A stretch of 64,000 bases of DNA from an uncultured Desulfobulbaceae bacterium (GTDB lineage: Bacteria; Desulfobacterota; Desulfobulbia; Desulfobulbales; Desulfobulbaceae). Where the stretch lies: NCBI GenBank assembly GCA_947259225.1, contig CAMYLK010000001.1, positions 186,001 through 250,000 of the forward strand, read 5' to 3'. Under the pieces are notes generated by a model. The model was not told the DNA's origin. It did no database searches and worked only from the letters and a program-made list of their open reading frames with translations. Position 1 is the stretch's first letter. Each line of letters opens with the position of its first letter. Both the position numbers and the translations under genes were made by a program. This document shows positions 35,745 to 44,244 of the stretch, piece by piece.

Positions 35745-36188
35745 ATGAAAAGTTTGACCATTGGAAAATTGTCGAAAATGGCAGGAGTAACAAATGATAC
35801 TGTTCGTTTCTATGAACGATATGGATTAGTGGACCCTGTCGGCAGAAGTGAGTCCAACTACCGGTTATATCGTGAGGAAGATGCTGACCGTTTACGCTTT
35901 ATCAAACGGGCCAAGGAATTGGGATTCTCGTTGAATGAGATCAAGGATTTACTGGCACTCAGCCAGGATCCCCATACTACAAAAGCTGAAGTTAAAGAAC
36001 GCACCCAGATAAAAGCTGAGAACATAAGGCAAAAAATAAAAGACCTCTCAAAGATACTGGCAGCCCTTGAACACCTGGTTGACTTATGCGATGGGCATGG
36101 TTCGGCTAAGGAATGTCCTATTTTGCAGTCTCTAACCGGAGACGAGGACACAAAACAACTACATTGTGAACATGGAGGTGCATCATGA
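35745..36188 (+). CDS. MerR-family metal-responsive regulator
   Basis: 147 aa. The N-terminal winged helix is classic (TIGKLSKMAGVTNDTVRFYERYG), then a dimerisation helix and a metal-binding loop with Cys-x8-Cys (LCDGHGSAKECPIL), as in CueR, CadR and ZntR. The C-terminus adds CEHGG. It would untwist the 20-bp-spacer promoters at 35104 and 35673 when metal is bound. Cu(I) or Ag(I) is the likely effector because of the ATPase and CueP, but Zn, Cd or Pb cannot be excluded. The start at 35745 follows GGAGGAT; the upstream frame would lie within the promoter. Overlaps the next gene by 4 bp. Confidence 0.9.
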   Translation: MKSLTIGKLSKMAGVTNDTVRFYERYGLVDPVGRSESNYRLYREEDADRLRFIKRAKELGFSLNEIKDLLALSQDPHTTKAEVKERTQIKAENIRQKIKDLSKILAALEHLVDLCDGHGSAKECPILQSLTGDEDTKQLHCEHGGAS

Positions 36189-36520
36189 CACTTACGACTT
36201 TATTGATGATATTGATTTTCGGTGTGGTTTTTTATCTGTTGATGAAAAGCGGTGGCGGTTGCTGTGGAGGGCATGATCACGGAGGCAAAGAGGATCATTG
36301 TGGTCACGGTAGTTCTGGAGACAATAAAGGCACTGAGCACCCTCATCATCACATTGACAGTGAAATTTCTGAAAACGAAACTGATAAAGATCCGGTATGC
36401 GGAATGAAGGTAAAAGATCACTCGATTGTAAGCAAACATCTGGATCGAACGTTTCACTTCTGTTCTGAACAATGCAGAAAGGTCTTTGATTTGAATCCGA
36501 ACAAATATGCTGGAGCGTAA
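36185..36520 (+). CDS. Membrane-anchored His/Cys-rich YHS-domain protein
   Basis: 111 aa. One N-terminal membrane helix (LLMILIFGVVFYLLMK), a linker rich in His, Cys and Gly (GGGCCGGHDHGG, HCGHG, HPHHH) and a C-terminal YHS domain (DPVCGMKV, then FHFCSEQCRKVFDLNP). YHS domains bind metals and are common next to or within copper ATPases. It probably buffers copper at the membrane or passes it to the ATPase encoded 54 bp downstream. Coupled to merR by an ATGA overlap. Confidence 0.87.
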   Translation: MTLTTLLMILIFGVVFYLLMKSGGGCCGGHDHGGKEDHCGHGSSGDNKGTEHPHHHIDSEISENETDKDPVCGMKVKDHSIVSKHLDRTFHFCSEQCRKVFDLNPNKYAGA

Positions 36521-36573
36521 TGAAATAGTAATAATTATGTATCCCTTTGTAGAAAAACTGGGAGGTGAGCAGA

Positions 36574-38952
36574 ATGAAAGACATGACAACCTCACATATG
36601 CATGAGCATAATCATCATCACCACGAACATGCAAAATCGTATGTTGATCTTGTATGTGGCATGTCGACTGATGACGAGCACGGCTTTACATCTTACGAGC
36701 ATGAGGGACACACTTATTATTTCTGCAGTGACCATTGCCTGACAAAATTCAAAAGCGATCCTGAGAGCTTTTTGTCAGACGGGACCGGTGCCCCTGCAGA
36801 GGAAAAGGCAAAAGAACCCGATTTAGTCAGGCAATACACATGCCCCATGCACCCTGAAATCATACAGGACACACCGGGTTCCTGTCCTCAGTGCGGGATG
36901 GCTCTGGAACCGGTCACGATTGCATTGGAAGATGAAGATAAAAACCCTGAGTACGACTTTATGCTTAAACGGTTTGTCTTCGGTGCCATTCTCACTGTAC
37001 CACTGGTTGTCATTGCCATGCGGGAAATGCTGCCGGGAGGGCATTTCATAGGTGAACTTGCCTCCGCTCGCACTCTTGGATGGCTGGAACTCATCCTGGC
37101 AACTCCGGTAGTACTCTGGGCAGGCTGGGTCTTTTATGTCCGCGCAGTGCAATCAGTGATCAACAGAAGCCTCAACATGTTCACCCTGATCGGCCTGGGT
37201 GTTTCGGTGGCCTATTTCTACAGCCTGATCGCTGTACTTTTCCCTGGAATATTTCCTGAGGGCATGCGCGGGCCTGATGGTTCAGTGGGTGTTTATTTTG
37301 AAGCCGCGGCCGTCATTGTCACACTTATCCTAATGGGCCAGGTAATGGAACTGAAAGCGCGCAGCCAGACCGGAGCGGCCATCAAAGCACTGTTGGGGCT
37401 TGCGCCTAAAACTGCCCGCAAGATCAATGAAGACAGCAGTGAAACCGACATACCCCTGGAACACGTCCAGGTTGGGGACATCATCAGAATCAGGCCCGGA
37501 GAGAAAGTTCCAGTTGATGGAGAAGTAGTCGAAGGATCTAGCTCGATTGATGAATCAATGATTTCTGGCGAACCGATACCTGTTAAAAAGCAGACCGGTG
37601 ATAAAGTTATTGGTGCAACAGTTAATACTACAGGTTCACTGACTATGCAGGCCGAAAAGGTAGGTAGTGACACTCTGCTTGCACAGATCGTCCAGATGGT
37701 AGCAGATGCACAGCGCAGCCGAGCTCCCATCCAGAAACTTGCCGATCTTGTAGCCGGATATTTTGTACCGATAGTTATTGCTGTCGCCCTGCTGGCCTTT
37801 GGAACCTGGTTTTTCTTTGGACCTGACCCACGGCTGGCATACGCATTGATTGTGGCAGTATCTGTCCTCATTATAGCCTGTCCATGCGCCCTGGGACTGG
37901 CTACCCCCATGTCGATCATGGTGTCCACTGGTAAGGGAGCTACCATGGGCGTTCTGTTTAAGAATGCCGAAGCGATAGAGACCATGCGCAAGATCAACAC
38001 CCTGGTGGTGGATAAGACCGGTACTCTTACGCTTGGCAAACCAAAGCTTACCGGTGTTGTTACTGCCGGGGACATGTCAGAGGTTACACTTCTTCGTCTT
38101 GCGGCAACACTTGAAAAAGCAAGTGAACATCCACTGGCCACAGCCATAGTATCAGGCGCTGCTGAGCGTGATATTCTGCCGACAGAGGTTACGGATTTTG
38201 ACTCCATAACGGGTAAAGGTGTTTCAGGTTTCGTTGAAAAGTCCAAGGTATTGCTCGGCAACATAAAGCTGATGGATGATGCAGATGTGGATATCGCTGA
38301 ACTCAAGGATCAAGCCGAAGCAATGCGCAAAGAGGGACAGACCGTCATGTTGGTGGCAGTGGATGGCAAACTGGCAGGCATCCTGGCTGTATCAGATCCG
38401 ATAAAGGACTCCACACCTGTTGCAATAAAACAATTGCATGATGAAGGCATGAGGGTGGTCATGCTTACCGGCGACAACAGGGTGACTGCTGAAGCTGTGG
38501 CTGCAAAACTCAATATTGATGTTGTTTTGGCCGAGGTGCTGCCGGATGAAAAGGCAGCAGAGGTAAAACGTCTGCAGGAGGAAGGGAAAATGGTCGCCAT
38601 GGCCGGTGACGGCATAAATGATGCCCCTGCCCTTGCCCAGGCACATGTAGGAATAGCAATGGGTACTGGCACCGATGTTGCCATGGAAAGTGCCGGTGTA
38701 ACCCTTGTAAAAGGTGATCTGACAGGAATAGTCCGGGCCAGAAAACTGTCCCGTGCCACAATGACGAATATCAAGCAAAACCTGTTTTTCGCATTTATCT
38801 ACAACTCGCTCGGTGTACCTGTCGCGGCAGGAGTTCTCTACCCATTATTTGGCATACTGCTGAGCCCGATCATAGCAGCTGCGGCCATGAGCCTGAGTTC
38901 TGTATCGGTTGTGGGAAATGCTTTGAGGTTGAAAACAGTAAGCATTGAATAG
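36574..38952 (+). CDS. copA: Copper-exporting P1B-type ATPase
   Basis: 792 aa. N-terminal order: His-rich stretch ([10 protein letters not shown]), YHS domain (LVCGM..., HYYFCSDHC-like around residues 25-65) and a heavy-metal-binding domain (YTCPMHPEI, then [10 protein letters not shown] near residues 88-115). The P-type core follows: actuator motif SGEP, the metal-selective helix [12 protein letters not shown] near residue 440, the phosphorylation site DKTGTLT near residue 480, HPLA, and [10 protein letters not shown]. The CPC motif and C-terminal helices fit Cu+/Ag+ export. ATG 36574 follows GGAGGTGAGC; a GTG inside that site is not used. Third gene of the merR operon. Confidence 0.94.
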   Translation: MKDMTTSHMHEHNHHHHEHAKSYVDLVCGMSTDDEHGFTSYEHEGHTYYFCSDHCLTKFKSDPESFLSDGTGAPAEEKAKEPDLVRQYTCPMHPEIIQDTPGSCPQCGMALEPVTIALEDEDKNPEYDFMLKRFVFGAILTVPLVVIAMREMLPGGHFIGELASARTLGWLELILATPVVLWAGWVFYVRAVQSVINRSLNMFTLIGLGVSVAYFYSLIAVLFPGIFPEGMRGPDGSVGVYFEAAAVIVTLILMGQVMELKARSQTGAAIKALLGLAPKTARKINEDSSETDIPLEHVQVGDIIRIRPGEKVPVDGEVVEGSSSIDESMISGEPIPVKKQTGDKVIGATVNTTGSLTMQAEKVGSDTLLAQIVQMVADAQRSRAPIQKLADLVAGYFVPIVIAVALLAFGTWFFFGPDPRLAYALIVAVSVLIIACPCALGLATPMSIMVSTGKGATMGVLFKNAEAIETMRKINTLVVDKTGTLTLGKPKLTGVVTAGDMSEVTLLRLAATLEKASEHPLATAIVSGAAERDILPTEVTDFDSITGKGVSGFVEKSKVLLGNIKLMDDADVDIAELKDQAEAMRKEGQTVMLVAVDGKLAGILAVSDPIKDSTPVAIKQLHDEGMRVVMLTGDNRVTAEAVAAKLNIDVVLAEVLPDEKAAEVKRLQEEGKMVAMAGDGINDAPALAQAHVGIAMGTGTDVAMESAGVTLVKGDLTGIVRARKLSRATMTNIKQNLFFAFIYNSLGVPVAAGVLYPLFGILLSPIIAAAAMSLSSVSVVGNALRLKTVSIE

Positions 38953-39006
38953 ATTAAAATGGTTCAATAACTAATAATACCAAAGGATTTAATCTGGAGG
39001 TGCTAT

Positions 39007-39474
39007 ATGAGCAAAGTTATTGTAAGAAATATTCTGATTGGTGCTGCTGGAGGATTTATGCTGGGTTTCATTATCTTGCACCCATTTTCAATGCTTTTCC
39101 AGGGAATGATTCACCCAACGTTCAATCTTAATTTTGCAATTCTCAAAGATGCTTTTAATCTACATCATTTGCCAATGGCCTTTTTCTTCGGCCTGTTGGG
39201 ACTTGTGACGGGCTGTACAATCATATTTTTTCTGACAGCGTTATCACGAGAGAAAGAGAAAGTAAAAATGCTTGAGGGATTATTGCCCATCTGTGCGTAC
39301 TGTAAAAAAATCAGGGACGATGAAGGAAAGGAAAGAGGGACGGGTGATTGGATAGAAATTGAAGAATATATTAAACAGCGCACTGCCACAGACTTTACTC
39401 ACGGAGTTTGTCAGGATTGCTATGATGATTTTATGGAGCAACATCAGAAGTCGAAAAATGGAACACCAGAATAA
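39007..39474 (+). CDS. Membrane protein with C-terminal CxxCK zinc-like domain
   Basis: 155 aa. Two hydrophobic segments (residues about 8-30 and 58-80) are followed by a short soluble domain, LLPICAYCKKIRDDEGK...WIEIEEYI...HGVCQDCY. This CAYCKKIRDD...C..C module is often found after PAS domains or at the end of sensor kinases in deltaproteobacteria; here it stands with membrane helices only. Function unknown. RBS GGAGGTG is strong. It follows the copper ATPase by 54 bp and may be part of the operon. Confidence 0.8.
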   Translation: MSKVIVRNILIGAAGGFMLGFIILHPFSMLFQGMIHPTFNLNFAILKDAFNLHHLPMAFFFGLLGLVTGCTIIFFLTALSREKEKVKMLEGLLPICAYCKKIRDDEGKERGTGDWIEIEEYIKQRTATDFTHGVCQDCYDDFMEQHQKSKNGTPE

Positions 39475-39590
39475 TTTGTTCCTCAATAAAGATTGAGATC
39501 AAACTCATTTTTCTCTTAGGATTAAAGAAAGAGGAAGAGTTGAAATTATTACTCTGAAGGACACAAAAATATTTTAAGTTGTAGAGTTTC

Positions 39591-39860
39591 TTAATCGTTA
39601 CGAGGGTTTTGACTTTTCACAGATCCTTCTAAACTCTGGATAAAATTAACTACGTTCCATATCTGCTCATCTGTCAAAGTCCCTTTCCATCCGGGCATAG
39701 GTCCACGGCCATTGGTAATTTTCCAGGCGAAATCTCCATCAGGATGATGTCCAGCCATTGAAGCAAGATCTGTTGGTTTTATTTTCAGTGCATTTGCAAC
39801 ATGGCCGTTACCTCTTGCATCTGGTCCATGACAGGAAGCAAAACAAAATAGTCCATTATC
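39591..39860 (-). pseudogene. Remnant of a small cytochrome c
   Basis: The minus strand encodes the C-terminal 85 or so residues of a class I cytochrome c: FASCHGPDARGNGHVANAL, then NGRGPMPGWKGTLTDEQIWNVVNFIQ. The N-terminal part is missing: a TAA stop lies four codons before and no start codon is found. The haem motif reads CFASCH, one residue too long for CxxCH. It lies 73 bp downstream of cueP on the same strand, so it may have been a redox partner of the copper system before decay. Confidence 0.75.
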
Positions 39861-39933
39861 TTAGAAAATTTCGAAAGAAAACGGGCTACTTGTTTGAAAC
39901 AACAATCAACAAAATAAGTTGACAAGGCCGCTC

Positions 39934-40476
39934 TTACCTGAGTTGAAAAGTTGTGAGGCAGGTCTTGCTGTTAGAAAATGTGCCAATTATTCCGGTAGCA
40001 GTTTTATTAAAACCCTGAATTGTAAGTTTAATGTTGTCATCTCTTGGCAGCCACAGTTCAAAAAAACCATTTGCCATGGTTTGAACAGTTTTGTCTACCA
40101 GCACTGTGCCATCTTGCCCTACCGCTTTCACATAAACCTCTGCGTTTGCCAATTCCCCCTGACAGGAGGACATATAATGGGTCGCTCACCCATGGGTGTA
40201 GGTTAGATAAGGTGCAAAAGCCACTACCATTTGATCTTTAGGTAAAGGTACTTTTTTAGTTTTTTTGTTTGGAAACTCAAAAACCACTTCTTTTGGAGTT
40301 ACATACGTTTTTATGTTGCTTTGGGTCCATTTCCACTGGTTTGCGAAAGCCATTGCCTCGACAGCATCAATATTCTCCACCATCTGTTCATAGACTTTCA
40401 TATTGTTTGCGTTTGCAGCAAGTGGTACCAGTGCCATCATTGCAAGTAAAACAAGAATTGTCTTGAAACTCTTCAT
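39934..40476 (-). CDS. cueP: CueP-family periplasmic copper-binding protein, candidate selenoprotein
   Basis: 180 aa if the in-frame UGA at 40186-40188 is read as selenocysteine (residue 97). A signal peptide (TILVLLAMMALVPLAANA) precedes the CueP domain. The block FAPYLTYTHG-U-ATHYMSSCQGEL aligns with the CueP motif THxC-xxH-xxxxC-x-GEL, so U97 replaces the first of three conserved cysteines; the others are C105 and C173. From the literature, Salmonella CueP has C96, C104 and C172, the same spacing. Without readthrough the protein would split in the middle of this motif. A SECIS-like hairpin follows the UGA. RBS GGAGGG at the start. Role: periplasmic copper binding and possibly copper reduction. 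Confidence 0.85.
40154..40170 (-). promoter_or_regulatory. SECIS-like stem-loop of cueP
   Basis: UCCUCCU pairs with AGGGGGA (7 bp, one U-G) around a GUC loop. The loop begins 22 nt after the UGA, the same distance and loop as in the rhodanese gene at 15.4 kb. Confidence 0.65.
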
Positions 40477-40716
40477 AAGCCCTCCAAGTTTAACACATAT
40501 TTATCATGAACAAAGTTGATCACCTGCTATATTTTCAGCTTTATTCAAATCAGATTTGTCGTTAATCTTTGTTAAAATAACAACAGTTATAATAAGAATA
40601 TTGTGCCACTCTGTAGTTTGTCAATGAGGGGATATCCGTAGCGTATATTTTTATTCCTCAATTTTCGAGATTCGTTCAGGCAATATAAACCTGACCAAAA
40701 TTTCTCAATGTTGAGT

Positions 40717-40829
40717 TTCATCGTAAGTATACGTAACAAGGAATTTTAACAAATTATTAAATGCTTTTGATACGTATACTTACGGAGTATACACTCGCTC
40801 TGCTAACCAATAAATTGGTTCGTATACTC
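40717..40829. repeat. 113-bp dispersed repeat, copy B (MITE-like)
   Basis: Begins TTCATCGTAAGTATACG and ends GGTTCGTATACTC. Same orientation as copy A at 8875-8986, 32 kb away. Flanking sequences differ sharply beyond the ends, which defines the element. Confidence 0.8.
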
Positions 40830-40866
40830 GCAGAACATCCAAACTTGGGGATATTTGCTGTTCGTT

Positions 40867-40893
40867 TGAGGTTTGTGTTGGCAACCTCAATAT
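40867..40893. repeat. Dispersed short repeat GAGGTTTGTGTTGGCAACCTCAA
   Basis: Contains GAGGTT and AACCTC as inverted arms, so this copy can form a small hairpin. Related to 8153, 8835, 9009 and 33592. Confidence 0.55.
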
Positions 40894-41061
40894 AGTTATT
40901 TTGTAGAAAATGTCACGAATCGTATTCTATAAATGTATTAGTTTTCATTTCTTCAAGATGACAATCTGTTTAAACAATGGGTTTTTTTTTGATATGATAG
41001 CGGATAATTAGATATACCATGCCCAAAACTTCTTTTTAGTGCCAATCTCAAGGAGAGAAAT

Positions 41062-44000
41062 GTGGAGAGAGGAAACCATTATACAAGGCGTTTAGCAAAA
41101 AGTTGTATCACTGTTGTTGTGTTTGCATATTGTATATTTGTAATCACATCTAACTTGTCTTGTGTCGAGCTCCCGGAACAAACATTACTGAAAGCTGCTG
41201 ATGAAGGGAATACAATGATTGTTAAGCAGTTGTTGGCTGATGGTGTCTATATTGATACGGTCGACAGAAACCAAATGACTCCTTTAATACTTGCTGCAAG
41301 TAAAGGGCACCTTGAGGTCGTAAAAATTCTTTTGGACCATGGCGCCGATACTCTTTTTGAGAGCCAATATGATGGTAGTACAGCTTTGAATAATGCTGCA
41401 ACAAAGGGGTATGTAAAAACAGTTGATATACTTATAAAACATGGAGTGGATATTAATAGCAGAACCATACGTTTTGGGAGAACCGCTTTATATTGCGCCG
41501 CACGAAATAACCATATCTGGGTTCTTAAACTTCTCCTGGAAAACGGTGCAAACCCAAATATTCCAGAAGGTTCAACAGGTACGACACCATTAATGATCGT
41601 AAGCCAGAAAGGATATTTAGGGGCTACTGAGTTGCTCATAAAAAAAGGGGCACAAATTAATGTGCGAGACCCGCAGGGGGCAACAGCTCTGTTAAAGGCT
41701 GTTTATGGCAAATACTCTGAAATTGTAGATGTTCTGTTAAACAATGGTGCTGATATAAATGCACAAGACAATTTTCATGCTGATCCTTTTTTAAAAGCAG
41801 TAGAAAACGGACTTGTGGATATTGTGAAACTTTTTCTGAATAAAGGTGTGGATGTAAATGTCATATATCGACAGAGAGTCCCGCTTTCTGAACTCAATAA
41901 TCGCAGCATGGGTTTGAAAGTCGGTGGCTCACTTCAAAGAGGATCTACAGAACCGCAAGTTTTTCATGATAGAACAGCACTGATGATAGCAGCTGCTAAT
42001 GGGTGGGTAGAGATTGTGCAGTTACTTATTGAACACGGCGCTGATATCCATGCCAGAGACAGCAGGGGACGTAACTCTTTACTGATTGCATCTGAAAAAG
42101 GGCTCGTTGAGGTTGTTGGTTCGTTAATTGCCAATGGAGCCGATATATCAGCAAAGGACTACAGGGGAAAAACTGCCCTGGTCTCTTCTGCAAACAATGG
42201 ACAGATAGAGGTCGTCCGCCTGCTGATCGACAAAATGATCCAACCTGAAAAATTCAATGAGGAAAACCTGAATTTTGCTCTGCATGCAGTAACAGACTAC
42301 CCTAATATCGCAAAACTCTTAATAGAGAATGGTGCTGATGTGAATTTTGCCGATTATTCTTCCGGTGACACGGCATTGATCTTGGCCGCACACAGAAATC
42401 ACCTGCAAACAGCTGAGTTGCTTTTAAACCATGGTGCCGATGTAAATATGGCGGAGAATAATAATAAAACTCCATTAAGTATTGCCTCAGGAATAGGGAA
42501 TTCGCAAATGATTGAACTATTCCTGCAACATGGCGCAGATATGTATTTTGAAGACGGTAAAGGGGACGGCTTTGGCAGGTCTGCTCTTTCCAGGGCTGTT
42601 GTGGAAGGTCGGCTAGATGTTCTGCAGACTTTGTTTGAAAATGGAGCTGACTTGAATGTTAAAAGCAGTACAGGAATGCCCCTGTTATCAATGGCAGTCA
42701 GTATTCCTTCAATAGCAGTAGCCAAGCGTAATGCGGGAGTTGTGAGATTCCTGTTGAAAAATGGTGCGGATGTGAACGCCAGGGGCAACAATGGCTCCAC
42801 ACCTTTGCTACTTGCCTCAAAAAATGGCCACATGAACTTTGTTCGACTTTTTTTAGAAAGTGGTGCGGATGTCAATGCCGAAGATAATAACGGGACAACT
42901 GCATTAATTCTCGCATCGCAGAATGGTCATGTTGATATCACTCGGCTTCTTTACAATGAACGTGCAGATATCAATAGCAAAAACCACAAAAATATCGGCC
43001 CATTGAGTGCTGCTATTCAGGCAAACTCTATAGAAGGTGTCAGGTTTTTACTGGAACACGGAGCTGAAATTACCACCAGAGGCAGTGTTTTGGAACCAGA
43101 CCTAATAGTAGCTGTAAAAAGAAAATATCCAACAATAGTTGACCTGCTGCTCAAACATGCTGCCAATGCCAATGTCAGGGCAAAAAATGGCTGGTCAGCG
43201 TTGATGCATGCCATCAACGTCGGGAATGTCAGAATAGCACGGTTACTTCTTGAAAAGGGTGCTGTAATTACAAATGGATATAATGGTTCTGACTCGGAAC
43301 TCAGCTTTGCCATAGTAAAAAAACAGCCAGCAATAATCAATTTGCTTCTTGAGCATGGTGCCGATGTGAATGCCCGTGATGCAAAAGATGGTTCAACTCC
43401 CCTCTTGCGTGCAACAGATAAAGGGTTATGGGAAATTGCCCGATTGCTTATTGACAATGGCGCCGATGTCAATGTCAGGGTCAAGCGGAACCATGAAACA
43501 CTCATGATCCGCGCATCCCGTGATGGGCAACTTGATATTGTCAAACTGTTACTTGACAGTGGTGCGGATGTTAACAGTCGGACAAAGGATTGGGAAACAC
43601 CATTAATGGCAGCAGTCCGGAAGGGTTACCTAGGGATGGTAAGGTTACTTGTTGAAAATGGAGCAGATGTCAATGCCAAGCATAAGAAAAACCTGGAAAC
43701 ACCTCTGATGACTGCATGCATGGAAGGCTCAGTCGAAATGGTAGAACTTTTCGTAGCGAACAATGCTGATGTTAATGCGAGAACCCGTTCATCTGCTACA
43801 GCTAGAGAGAAGATTAACAAATTAAAGCCCAGTCTTTTTGGAACCATAAGCGGGCAAAATCAATATTACAATTTTATTGATTTTAAAGAAATGGCTAGAA
43901 AAGATATGGGAACACCTTTACTCATTGCCTCTGTGAACGGTTATTCGGAAATAGTAAGAATACTCCTTGAAAACGGTGCGGATAGAAGTGTCAAATATTT

Positions 44001-44076
44001 AGGTAAATTCACTGTTACAGAAATTGCTGAAGATGAGCAGACTCTTGCTATACTCAAAGATTTTAAAGTTAAATAA
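41062..44076 (+). CDS. Large secreted or membrane-anchored ankyrin-repeat protein
   Basis: 1004 aa. An N-terminal hydrophobic segment (ITVVVFAYCIFVITSNLSC) could be a signal anchor or an atypical lipoprotein signal. The rest is an unbroken ankyrin solenoid of roughly two dozen repeats with the consensus TPLxxAxxxGhxxxVxLLLxxGADVNA. The repeats vary at surface positions, as expected for protein binding. The GTG start is chosen for the AAGGAGAG seven bases upstream. No partner effector is visible. Candidates for its role range from periplasmic scaffolding to interaction with foreign proteins; nothing in the sequence decides. Confidence 0.9.
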   Translation: MERGNHYTRRLAKSCITVVVFAYCIFVITSNLSCVELPEQTLLKAADEGNTMIVKQLLADGVYIDTVDRNQMTPLILAASKGHLEVVKILLDHGADTLFESQYDGSTALNNAATKGYVKTVDILIKHGVDINSRTIRFGRTALYCAARNNHIWVLKLLLENGANPNIPEGSTGTTPLMIVSQKGYLGATELLIKKGAQINVRDPQGATALLKAVYGKYSEIVDVLLNNGADINAQDNFHADPFLKAVENGLVDIVKLFLNKGVDVNVIYRQRVPLSELNNRSMGLKVGGSLQRGSTEPQVFHDRTALMIAAANGWVEIVQLLIEHGADIHARDSRGRNSLLIASEKGLVEVVGSLIANGADISAKDYRGKTALVSSANNGQIEVVRLLIDKMIQPEKFNEENLNFALHAVTDYPNIAKLLIENGADVNFADYSSGDTALILAAHRNHLQTAELLLNHGADVNMAENNNKTPLSIASGIGNSQMIELFLQHGADMYFEDGKGDGFGRSALSRAVVEGRLDVLQTLFENGADLNVKSSTGMPLLSMAVSIPSIAVAKRNAGVVRFLLKNGADVNARGNNGSTPLLLASKNGHMNFVRLFLESGADVNAEDNNGTTALILASQNGHVDITRLLYNERADINSKNHKNIGPLSAAIQANSIEGVRFLLEHGAEITTRGSVLEPDLIVAVKRKYPTIVDLLLKHAANANVRAKNGWSALMHAINVGNVRIARLLLEKGAVITNGYNGSDSELSFAIVKKQPAIINLLLEHGADVNARDAKDGSTPLLRATDKGLWEIARLLIDNGADVNVRVKRNHETLMIRASRDGQLDIVKLLLDSGADVNSRTKDWETPLMAAVRKGYLGMVRLLVENGADVNAKHKKNLETPLMTACMEGSVEMVELFVANNADVNARTRSSATAREKINKLKPSLFGTISGQNQYYNFIDFKEMARKDMGTPLLIASVNGYSEIVRILLENGADRSVKYLGKFTVTEIAEDEQTLAILKDFKVK

Positions 44077-44244
44077 GTTTTCAAAAAAAATTGAGACAAC
44101 ATCAAAACCGCAAAATCATATAACCTCTTAATTATATTCTGATTATAAATATTTTCATGGGCAATATTAACTTTGATGATATGTTGAAGCCTGAAGATTT
44201 ATCGAATATATATCACAAACATCGGTCTTGTAAGCAGCGCCACT

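Larger units (their letters stand above)
40477..41061. other. 585-bp gap between divergent cueP and the ankyrin gene
   Basis: Holds repeat copy B (40717-40829) and a dispersed short repeat (40867-40893). RBS sites for both flanking genes are clear (GGAGGGC for cueP, AAGGAGAG for the ankyrin gene). No MerR-type dyad like those at 35104 and 35673 is seen upstream of cueP, so its control may differ. Confidence 0.6.

Noticed and set aside
36823-38778. Several long antisense frames over the copper ATPase gene
   Set aside because: They lack RBS and family resemblance and are explained as shadows of the strong coding frame.
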